Shown here: one piece after another, positions 55,065-64,000 of the stretch
Layout: each line of letters starts with the position of its first letter
Position numbering within the stretch: the first letter of the stretch is position 1
Assembly (NCBI GenBank): GCA_030280995.1
Contig: JASXTE010000002.1
Span: 19,799,683 to 19,863,682 of the forward strand
DNA: 64,000 bases
Direction: 5' to 3'
From: Hemileia vastatrix
Lineage: Eukaryota > Basidiomycota > Pucciniomycetes > Pucciniales > Zaghouaniaceae
Made by a program: the position numbers and the translations under genes
The notes under the pieces: generated by a model
Databases searched by the model: none
Told to the model about the DNA's origin: nothing
Seen by the model: only the letters and a program-made list of their open reading frames with translations

Positions 55065-56241
55065 TGTCAGTATAGTCTAGTATATAAGTATGATATAATA
55101 GTGTTTATTTATGGTCCTACTACTTATTAATAAATGATCTAGTGATTAAACCTCAGGGGAAGACTAATAGAATAGTTATACTCAAATAAAACTCACAATA
55201 CTTGGATTTAAATGCGTGCTAGTGGTGGAAAATAGAAGAATAAAATATAGTTATAGCTTATATAAAGATAAGATCAATTTATAGTGGCTTTATAATATAT
55301 TTATAAAGGTTAATAATTGTATAGTAGTGTTTATTGGAGTTTTAGTAATTGAATGATGATAAATAACCGTCAAAATCCCTCCTTACTTATACCCAAATCC
55401 ACTGGAGTGCACAGACCTTCAATCCAGATGATGTCACTGCTATCCCCGGCAATTACAGCACTGTGAGGGCCCATCACCTCCCCATGGCGTCCACTTCAAG
55501 CAGTTTCAACACCCAGACCTCCAGTAAGGACCCTCCATCACTATTAATAATAACACTGATCCATACCATAAATAGAAAATCCAGATAAAAGCGGATACCA
55601 TAAAGAAACAGGTAAAATAAACAATCAAAAAGAGATTTAATGAAACTAAAAGCATATAAAGGAAACAAATAAAATGTCCAAGCCCCCAATAACATCCCCA
55701 AGCATCCACATTAACCCAGAAACATCCTTCCAACCCATAAATACGTGAATAACCATCCAAGGAAGTAATTTGAGTTGTCCAAACTGGGTGTATGCGCCTG
55801 ATATAGGTGTCTATGCTTCTGTAGGCATTGTGAGTCCACTGATTTCGTCCATATGACCTAAAATAAGCAGAAAAACAAAGGTTATAGGCTATTAAGGGGC
55901 TAAACCCCACTTATATACCTAAATATACATAATATACTGCATATCTCACTGAATATGAGATTTATGTATACATATAAGCTTATGTATGTCAATAATTACT
56001 TCATATCACTTAAGATAAGTATATTATGACTCCATTAACACCTTAATAAATATTATTAGGCCATGGATAAGCTATTTAAACTAATATAAGTTATATAATA
56101 GAAAAATAATTATATATATATATAATAAAATAATATATATTATTATTTTAACCTTATTTTTAAGATATAAGCTTAATCTAGTTAAGGTTATCATATTTTA
56201 AGCATAAGAAATACTCAGTCCTAAGGATATTTAGGCTGACA
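55065..56241 (-). repeat. 3' LTR of gypsy-3
   Basis: TGTCAGTATAG...GGCTGACA, about 99.3% identical to 62735-63911. Carries a 134-codon minus frame (55506-55910), also open in the other LTR with one residue changed; no recognised domain. Confidence 0.95.
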
Positions 56242-56256
56242 CTCCCTCACCCCAAA
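56242..56256 (-). promoter_or_regulatory. Polypurine tract of gypsy-3
   Basis: On minus TTTGGGGTGAGGGAG immediately before the 3' LTR, matching gypsy-2's tract. Confidence 0.85.
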
Positions 56257-56356
56257 AAAACATTAAAAAAAATGTTAAGACATTTTAATTAATCTTAAGG
56301 AATGAAATAATAAAATAAAAAATAATTTTTATAATACATATACTGAATGAACAGTA

Positions 56357-59300
56357 TTATTTAGATTTAAATTTTTTCAAGAGATTTTTAAGATCAGAGA
56401 TTTCATTTTCTGGAATCCATTGGTCATATTCACTTGATTTATTTTTAAATCTTAATAGATACTCAACTCCCTTTTCTTTAGTAAGGTGTCTCTTTTTAAG
56501 TATCTTTTCAATTTCTGCCTTTTCCACTATTTCTTCAGGTTGCTGTTTATGCCTTCCTGATCTTCTTAGAAATAGAGCAGTATCATTAGAATGGTATGGT
56601 TTTATAAGAGAAATAGGAAATACTGGATGTTTTCTATCATATGGTGCATATAGAATAACCTCAACAGCATTATTACCAACCATCTTTTTAACTACAAATG
56701 GTCCAATGAATGGATCCTTCAATTTAACATTACCATTTAAATTGAAATGTAGCGTTGAAATAAGGACTTCATCACCCTCTTTGAACATTTGTTCTTTATG
56801 GGCTTTATCCCATCTTTTCTTTTCATACTCAAAAGCCTTATTTATACATTCTTGAGCATGTTTTCTGCATAATTCCTGCATCTGAAGAAAAGATTTAGTA
56901 CCTGGATGAATATCCAATCTAGGTAACTTATTAAGAGTTTTAGCAGGGGTATTAGGTACATAACCCAACCATAACTCAAATGGCTTTTTGCCAGTGACAG
57001 AATGTACTGTACTATTATATGCAAATTCTAAACCTGGGATAAGGGTTACCCAATCATGCGTGAATTTGTCATTGTCTTTAAAATTAAAACCAAAAGCACA
57101 GTATATTCTTATCATATCTTCTAAGGTTTGTATCATTCTTTCTGCCAGCCCATCAGTTTGTGGATGGTGTGCTGTAGAAAGTTTTAATTGACACCCTGAA
57201 ACATCCATAAGTGACGTCCAGAACTCAGAAGTAAATTTAGGATCTCTGTCAGAAACTATTGCTTTGGGGAAACCTGCTGTATTTAACATTTGTGTCCACC
57301 ATAAAAAAGCTAAGTCCTTTGCAGAAACCTCTTTGTGGGTAGGAATAAATTTACACATCTTTGTAAATCTATCTACAATTACCCAGCAGGAGTTATAACT
57401 CTTATGCCCTGCTATTGGCAAACCTGTTACAAAGTCCATGTTAATGATTTCCCATGGAGCTTTTGGTTGCTCAATTTGTTGTAATAAACCAGCTCTTTTT
57501 CCTGTTAATCTTTTAGATTTTTGACAAGAATCACATGTTTCAACATATTTCTGAACATCCTCAGACATGTTAATCCACCAAGCTGTGTTTTTTACTCTGG
57601 TTAATGTTTTATGGTAGTCAAAATGACCTGCTAATATATCATCATGACATATACTTAACATTAACTCCTTCATTGAAGGGGGAATTACAATTACATTACT
57701 TAATTTTTTCCTGTAATATATAAAACCATCCTCAATGGAAAATTTTCCTTTTTCTAATGCCTCTTTATACTTATTTGGTAATTTTTTTATTAAAACATTC
57801 ATTGAAGCATTAGATGGATCATTTAATATTGTAGTTAATTTACTCAAGTCAGGATCTGAATAATAATTATCAAGAATTGATTGCATAAATTCATCCTCAA
57901 GATCTACAATATAAATGCCATAAATTTTAATAATCTCTGACTCAGGAACATAAGCAGGATTATCATCATTATTAGGCAGAGGTACTCTAGATAACAGATC
58001 TACATTAGAGTGCAAGGTTCCTGCTCTATGTGTAATAGTCATCCGTCCTCTGTATTCTTGTACAGCTAATTTCCATCTAAACATGTGTCTATTAGGAGTT
58101 TTCATGTTTAAGAGTGATTTAACTGCACTACAGTCAGTGATTAACTCAAATTTTTGGTCCTCAAGGTAATAATGTAGCTTTTCAAGAGCCCATACTACTG
58201 CCAAACATTCAAGTTGAGTAGCACCATATTTCAATTCACCACTTCTTAGAGTACGTGAAATATAGCAGATTACTACTTCTGACATTTTCCCTTCAATAAG
58301 TTGTTTTTGATGCAAAGCAGCACCCAGTTCAATAAAACTTGCATCTGTATATAATACAAAAGGTAATTGGAAATCTGGTGATCCCAAGATAGGAGCTGTC
58401 ATTAAACATTCTTTCAACTTATCAAAAGCTTGTTGTCTTTCATTATTCCAAATGAAAGCTTCTGATTTCTTTATCAGTGTGGTCAGTGGTGCAGCAATTG
58501 ATTGGTAATTTTTAATATATTGTCTATAATAACCACACATTCCAAGAAAAGATTGTACATCCTTCACATTTTGAGGAATGCCAATATTCTTTATTGCAGC
58601 CACTTTATTTTGGTCTACACATATTTGTACACCAGATACAATATGACCAAGCACTTTTAAAGATTCAAACCCAAATTTACATTTTTTCAATGCAAGGGTC
58701 ATTTTTATTTCATCCATTTTTTGAAATACTTTCCTTAAATGGATTAAGTGTTCATCATAAGTTTTTGAGAACACTATGATGTCATCTATGTATACCATTA
58801 ACCATCCTTCAATCATTTCATTATGGAATGTTATATCCATTAACTTCTGAAACACTGATGGAGCATTTTTTGGTCCAAATGGAATTCTGACATACTTATA
58901 AATTCCCATGTGTGTTATTATCAACAAAAAGTTCTGTGAATTCTTTTCAACAGGAATTTGATGGTACCCTTTATTTCCATCTAGGCAACTTATATATTTA
59001 GCACCTTTAAGGGTAGCATGTATAGAGGCAATCCTTGGCAAGGGATAAATATCATCTACTGTAAATGTATTTAATGCTCTATAATCACCGCACAGTCTTG
59101 CTTTATCTTGTTCATAAGAATTAGCACTGATGATATTACACAATATTTTGGTGTAGTTTCAACCTTCTCAAGAATGTTCATTTTTAATAACATCTTAATA
59201 TTATCCTCTATGTCTTTCCTCTTCATTGGTGAAGCAGGGTATGGTTTCTTTTTAAGACTAGCAGGAATATTATCCATATCACAGGTTAAAATAATCTTCA

Positions 59301-62223
59301 TTTCATGATCTTTTACAAGGCCAAGTTCATTTGTACCATGTGCAAAAGCCATTGGAAAAGCTTTAATTAATTCCAAAATATTATCTTTCTCAGTTTTACT
59401 TATCTGAGTGCCAAATGATGCTTTTGAAATTTATGTTTCCAGAAGTTCCATCTCATTGGATTCTCTTCCTTTACACGGGGAATTTGTTACTGACTCAATG
59501 TGTAAGACTGTGTTAAAAGAATTTATTTTAAATATCCTCTTACCATTCATGCCAATTGTAAAATTGTTATTAGCAGGGTCTAATTTTACACCAAATTTAG
59601 TCAGAATATCATTTCCAATGATAAAAAAGTTACTTCAGTCAGTATTATCCATTACTACAAAGTCACAAGTTACCCTTACATAACCATGTTGGTGTTTAAA
59701 GAAAACAGCAACTTTGTATTTACCAATGGGGTGTAGCACTGATCCAAAACCTCTCCAATTTTTATTTTGAAGTGGTTCAAGCTTAAACTTATATTCACTA
59801 TCAATTTTGGGTAATGTATTAGTGGAAACAACAGAACCAGCAGCTCCTGTGTCCAGCACTATATTAACATTTTCACCAGAAATGATAGCTGGAACCGTGA
59901 TAGGTGTCATTCTAAAGTTATCAGCTTGTATATCCTTAATGATTTCAGCATCCTCAAAATTCATTAAAGATTCATTTGAGTCCATATTTAACATTGGATT
60001 TTCAAAGATGGACAAATAATCTTCCAACATACAGACTTCATTTTCATCACTAAATGAGATATTGCTGTCATAATCACTTGATTCTTTACTTTTTTCAGTT
60101 TCAGATTCAGATTCACATTGATTTTCAACAATATTTATGTTTTTCTCACATTTTTGACCTTTGACCCAAGGTTTATTACACTTATAACAAGTATTTGTTT
60201 CATAATTTTTAGGTACTACAGGTGCAGTAGGTTTTTTCTGCTTCTCCTGAAGTATTTCTGAATTCTGAGTTTTTACAGGTTCAACATTTTGTTTATAAGT
60301 GGAATACTTTGTTTCATACTTATGGTTTAATAATATTTCATTGCAAATATTAATAAAGTCAGAATATTCAGTAACATTTAATGTTCTAGCTACAACAATG
60401 TCTCTGACAGATACAGGTAATTTATATATTATCTTATCTTTCCATAAGTTAAAATCCATATGAGGCTCAATGGCTTTTAATATTTTGTTTAAATTCATTA
60501 AAAATACCATAGGTTTGTCACCATTCAACGGATTATACCTAGTTTTCTCATAAAGTCTCTGCTGAGTAAGCCTGAATTTAGAACCTCCAAATTGTTTTTC
60601 AATAAGTTATTTCCATTCAGCCCGAGAGTAGTCTCTACCCTCACTTAAGACAGCTTCAAACCATAATAAAGCAACATCCTTAAATAAAGAAATTAATTTT
60701 GATGTCATCTCTTCATCTGGTAACTTATATGAGAATTTCAAGTTGTCAATTCTTTGAATAAAATGTTGCCAATCAGAGCTGGCTTTTTCATCATAAGTTG
60801 GGTACTGATCTATCTTAGGCCAGTTTTTCTGATTGGATTTTATCTCACTAATCTTAGGTAAATTCAACAACTCATTCACTTTTGATAAATGGTCTTGTAT
60901 TTCTTCCTGCACGGATTTGTGACTTACATTTTCAGATTTGACACTACCACCAGATGGTTTTAATTGTGGTGGTATAGGGAAGGAATGAGATTTACTTTTG
61001 CCAATGAAAGGATTATTATTATATTGATTATACTTATGATTATCCTGGTTCATTAGTAGATTGGCAGTTTCAATCTCAACTTTAGTTAATCTTTGTAGCA
61101 ACTCAGAGACACTTTGATTTGTCTTGGAAAAAGATAACTTTGTTCTTGATTCAGTTTTCAATAAATGTGTTTCATATAATTTTTCTAACTCACAGAATTT
61201 GTTTGAAAGGACATTATATTTATTACTCAATGAATCATATTTAAGAGTTAGAGACAAATGTTCTTTCTATAATTCTTTGTTACGTGTTGCTAATTGAGAA
61301 ATGTTTAATGTCAAGGATTAAATTGTATCACTAGTGAGCTTAACTGTCTTTTCCTCACAATCAGTCATTCTATTCCACAATGCTGAAACAATTCTATGGA
61401 CAGTTGGATTATTGTTAAAATATTCCATGTCCTCCTTTTCAATTCTCTCACTCTCCTGTGAACTTCTCATCTCACTAGTAGGTGGTTGCAACTGAGGGTT
61501 AACTGTATTATCATTGTAAATAGTACTGTTATTGTGGACAAAAGACAAGTCAGGTGTATCTACTCCAAAAACTAAATTTCTTAAATCCTCCTCTATTTTT
61601 TGTACAGATTTAACATCAATAGAATTACCTATATTGTAATTATCAGTATTATGTTCAATCTGAGAAGTTAATCTACTTACCAAGGGATGGTTTCCAGTCC
61701 TGATTTTTGGCGCTTTTTTCCTTTGTAAGGGTGAGCTGAGGAAGTCAGATGAGGTGGTGGATCCCTGTTGCAACTGTGGCTTGTCCACTGTTGGTGAAAC
61801 CAGTCCCATTTCCATTTGTCTACCAGGATTTTCTCCTGGGAGTGAGTTGACCCGCCTTGGATAGGGGGTTGCTGATTTGATTGACTGGGCTGGCCTCCCT
61901 TTAATTCTGCCAATGCCTGATTCATCTGCTGAAACCCTACCTTGCAATTGTTTTGCAACTGCTCTACCTCTTTGAACATGAGATATTTTGATTCCTCCAA
62001 CTTCAGAACCTGTTTGGCCAGGTGGGACAGTTGATCCTGAAGAGGAGGAGACGTCTTTTTTATAGTTATCTTTTTTAAGAGGGTGTCCTTTTCCTCTATA
62101 CTCATGCTTTCTGGCTGGGTGTACTGTTGGCCCTCCATGGTGATGTCCTGGAAAGTTTTTGTTAGCTTTAGACCTGGTATTATAAGCAGGCTTTTCACTT
62201 ACACTGTCCTGGGGAGCACTCAT
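56357..62223 (-). pseudogene. gag-pol of gypsy-3, broken
   Basis: Homologue of the 2055-codon frame of gypsy-2 in five pieces: 62223-61318 (N-terminal Gag part), 61257-60607 (Gag core, NWPKIDQYPTYDEKASSDWQ), 60528-59635 (variant knuckle CYKCNKPWVKGQKC, protease LDTGAAGSVVS), 59376-59071 (start of RT) and 59143-56357 (RT YIDD, RNase H TDASFIELG, integrase with MDFVTGLP, SDRDPKFTS, TDGLAER, chromodomain-like end). Breaks are stops or small frameshifts (near 61315, 60600, 59630, 59430, 59120). Close in sequence to gypsy-2 across pol but clearly diverged in Gag. Confidence 0.93.
61677..62223 (-). CDS. Predicted spliced overprinted protein of gypsy-3 (163 aa)
   Basis: Shares the gag-pol ATG (62223-62221). 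Intron 62202-62148 (GTAAGT...TTCCAG, 55 nt) joins codon 7 to a different frame, open to TAA at 61679-61677. Features follow gypsy-2's counterpart: acidic start (PQDS|DITMEG), Leu/Gln-rich coiled-coil-like middle (LSHLAKQVLKLEE), DKWKWDWFHQQW, HPYKGKKRQKS, terminal IPW. A second intron (61680-61629) begins in the stop context TG|GTAAGT, as in gypsy-2. This frame is intact although the Gag-Pol frame of the same element is broken. Function unknown. Confidence 0.6.
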
Positions 62224-62734
62224 ATTGTTAAAAATGACAATATTTTACGTCTTCAAAAGGAAAAAACTCTATGGAATTAGTAGAAAAAAGATATTAGCAA
62301 TTATATTACTAATAAAAAGCAATGGAGCTTACCCTGAATTTATATCTTTATTTATTTAAATAAAATGTAAGAAAAATTCGAAAAAATCTGTTAAAAATAT
62401 AATAATAAGTTTAATTAGACCTCTATAAGGGTGAATAATTAGCTTACCAAGCTTTAACTAAATACCAATTTAATTGGGTGTTACATTAGTGTCCAAATAC
62501 CAAGTGAAATTGGGTTTATATTGGGTACAGTTACTACTGTAAATATCTAATTTTTATGATTAAAAAATTAGTACAATTATTTTAAGGGTTCTTTTCCGCA
62601 ATCAATGAGTTATGATGACCCACTAATATGCAGCAGACCCAAATATTTGGTTAATTTTGAGCTGTACTAAGGTAAAAATCATGTCCCAAGGCTTATACTA
62701 AATAATAAGTAAAATATAAGGAAAGACCCCCCAT

Positions 62735-63911
62735 TGTCAGTATAGTCTAGTATATAAGTATGATATAATAGTGTTTATTTATGGTCCTACTACTTATTAA
62801 TAAATGATTTAGTGATTAAACCTCAGGGGAAGACTAATATAATAGTTATACTCAAATAAAACTCACAATACTTGGATTTAAATGCGTGCTAGTGGTGGAA
62901 AATAGAAGAATAAAATATAGTTATAGCTTATATAAAGATAAGATCAATTTATAGTGGCTTTATAATATATTTATAAAGGTTAATAATTGTATAGTAGTGT
63001 TTATTGGAGTTGTAGTAATTGAATGATGATAAATAACCGTCAAAATCCCTCCTTACTTATACCCAAATCCACTGGAGTGCACAGACCTTCAATCCAGATG
63101 ATGTCACTGCTATCCCCGGCAATTACAGCACTGTGAGGGCCCATCACCTCCCCATGGCGTCCACTTCAAGCAGTTTCAACACCCAGACCTCCAGTAAGGA
63201 CCCTCCATCACTATTAATAATAACACTGATCCATACCATAAATAGAAAATCCAGATAAAAGCGGATACCATAAAGAAACAGGTAAAATAAACAATCAAAA
63301 AGAGATTTAATGAAACTAAAAGCATATAAAGGAAACAAATAAAATGTCCAAGCCCCCAATAACATCCCCAAGCATCCACATTAACCCAGAAACATCCTTC
63401 CAACCCATAAATATGTGAATAACCATCCAAGGAAGTAATTTGAGTTGTCCAAACTGGGTGTATGCGCCTGATATAGGTGTCTATGCTTCTGTAGGCATTG
63501 TGAGTCCACTGATTTCGTCCATATGACCTAAAATAAGCAGAAAAACAAAGGTTATAGGCTATTAAGGGGCTAAAACCCACTTATATACCTAAATATACAT
63601 AATATACTGCATATTTCACTGAATATGAGATTTATGTATACATATAAGCTTATGTATGTCAATAATTACTTCATATCACTTAAGATAAGTATATTATGAC
63701 TCCATTAACACCTTAATAAATATTATTAGGCCATGGATAAGCTATTTAAACTAATATAAGTTATATAATAGAAAAATAATTATATATATATATAATAAAA
63801 TAATATATATTATTATTTTAACCTTATTTTTAAGATATAAGCTTAATCTACTTAAGGTTATCTTATTTTAAGCATAAGAAATACTCAGTCCTAAGGATAT
63901 TTAGGCTGACA
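62735..63911 (-). repeat. 5' LTR of gypsy-3
   Basis: Partner of 55065-56241. Followed by AAATC. The leader 62224-62734 contains no supported gene; a candidate primer site is at 62734-62720. Confidence 0.95.
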
Positions 63912-64000
63912 AAATCCTTCCCCACAACCTCCTTCAACTTCACAAACGCCTTCTCACACTCTTCATCCCACTCCCAGTCTGCATTCTTTCTCATTAACCG
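63912..64000 (-). pseudogene. gypsy-4 pol, RT/RNase H connection (partial)
   Basis: Minus translation reads NADWEWDEECEKAFVKLKE, the region between RT and RNase H. With one TSD copy and gypsy-3 removed, it continues in frame into 55064 (KLDYGKDAGRIYLAVD). It runs off the window end. Confidence 0.85.

Larger units (their letters stand above)
55065..63911 (-). mobile_element. Ty3/gypsy element gypsy-3 nested in gypsy-4
   Basis: 8847 bp with perfect TSD AAATC (55060-55064, 63912-63916). LTRs of 1177 bp (55065-56241 and 62735-63911) differ at about eight positions. A relative of gypsy-2 by pol sequence, polypurine tract, primer region and the two gag introns, with unrelated-looking LTR interiors. 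The coding region is broken in several places. Confidence 0.95.
49303..64000 (-). mobile_element. Ty3/gypsy element gypsy-4, continues past window
   Basis: Encoded on minus. Its 3' LTR (49303-50423) cuts Harb-2, followed upstream by a purine tract, a 2.4-kb non-coding region with a 23-base repeat, then integrase and RNase H genes. RT resumes at 63912 after the nested gypsy-3 (55065-63911). The 5' LTR and gag are outside the window. Confidence 0.88.

Noticed and set aside
1..64000. CRISPR arrays, tRNA or rRNA genes, bacterial-type operons
   Set aside because: None seen. Repeats present are tandem or transposon-derived, and splice signals and LTR elements show a eukaryotic genome.

Overview
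The window looks like repeat-packed, AT-rich chromosome of a fungus, most likely a basidiomycete and probably a rust (Pucciniales). This is my reading from family resemblance (Gag with a CxYCGGKH zinc knuckle, Harbinger ORF1 with an MDxxFG motif, a Tet-like 2OG-Fe(II) oxygenase passenger gene). I could not run a search. I see no ordinary single-copy host gene, rRNA, tRNA or CRISPR array. Nearly every base belongs to one of at least ten transposons nested in each other, and element ends are supported by target-site duplications (TSDs).

Layout. 1-19.8 kb: a decayed PIF/Harbinger element (Harb-0, minus) cut by two Ty3/gypsy chromoviruses of one family, an old CpG-poor copy (505-8784, TSD GTTGG) and a young copy (11318-19720, TSD GTCAT). 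Both are encoded on minus and both carry an extra intron-containing gene on the opposite strand with a Cys pattern spaced like a fungal Zn2Cys6 cluster. 20.2-44.1 kb: a Ty1/copia element (20216-44088, minus) that received a young, intact Ty3/gypsy element (22352-31511, plus, TSD GTCTG, one 2055-codon gag-pol frame), a 9-kb Harbinger element (Harb-1, 34163-43141) in its upstream LTR, and a 420-bp MITE (43602-44021). Harb-1 itself holds another MITE (42437-42864) and a small TIR element. 44.4-49.3 kb: a second Harbinger (Harb-2), cut off by a different Ty3/gypsy element (gypsy-4, 49303 to beyond the window end, minus). Gypsy-4 is split by gypsy-3 (55065-63911, minus, TSD AAATC), a relative of the intact element at 22 kb.

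How parts work together. The Harbinger copies share a layout: a three-exon Myb/SANT-like ORF1 on plus, converging on a Tet-like oxygenase gene and a DDE transposase on minus. The retroelements encode Gag, protease, RT, RNase H and integrase. In the gypsy-1 family Gag and Pol are joined by a conserved AAAAAAC -1 slippery site next to the gag stop. In the gypsy-2/gypsy-3 lineage two conserved introns near the start of gag-pol switch translation into an overlapping frame, predicting a separate 163-205 residue coiled-coil protein.

Most noteworthy signals: (1) the splice-controlled overprinted protein in two diverged gypsy elements; (2) the antisense Zn2Cys6-like gene with its own TATA box at the LTR edge; (3) a Tet-like dioxygenase carried by Harbinger elements, beside strong CpG decay in an old retroelement; (4) a 23-base motif, 19 copies, with compensatory changes in a small hairpin, in gypsy-4; (5) a 3-bp AWT target duplication for the Harbinger/MITE family, proven by an empty site in the paired copia LTR.
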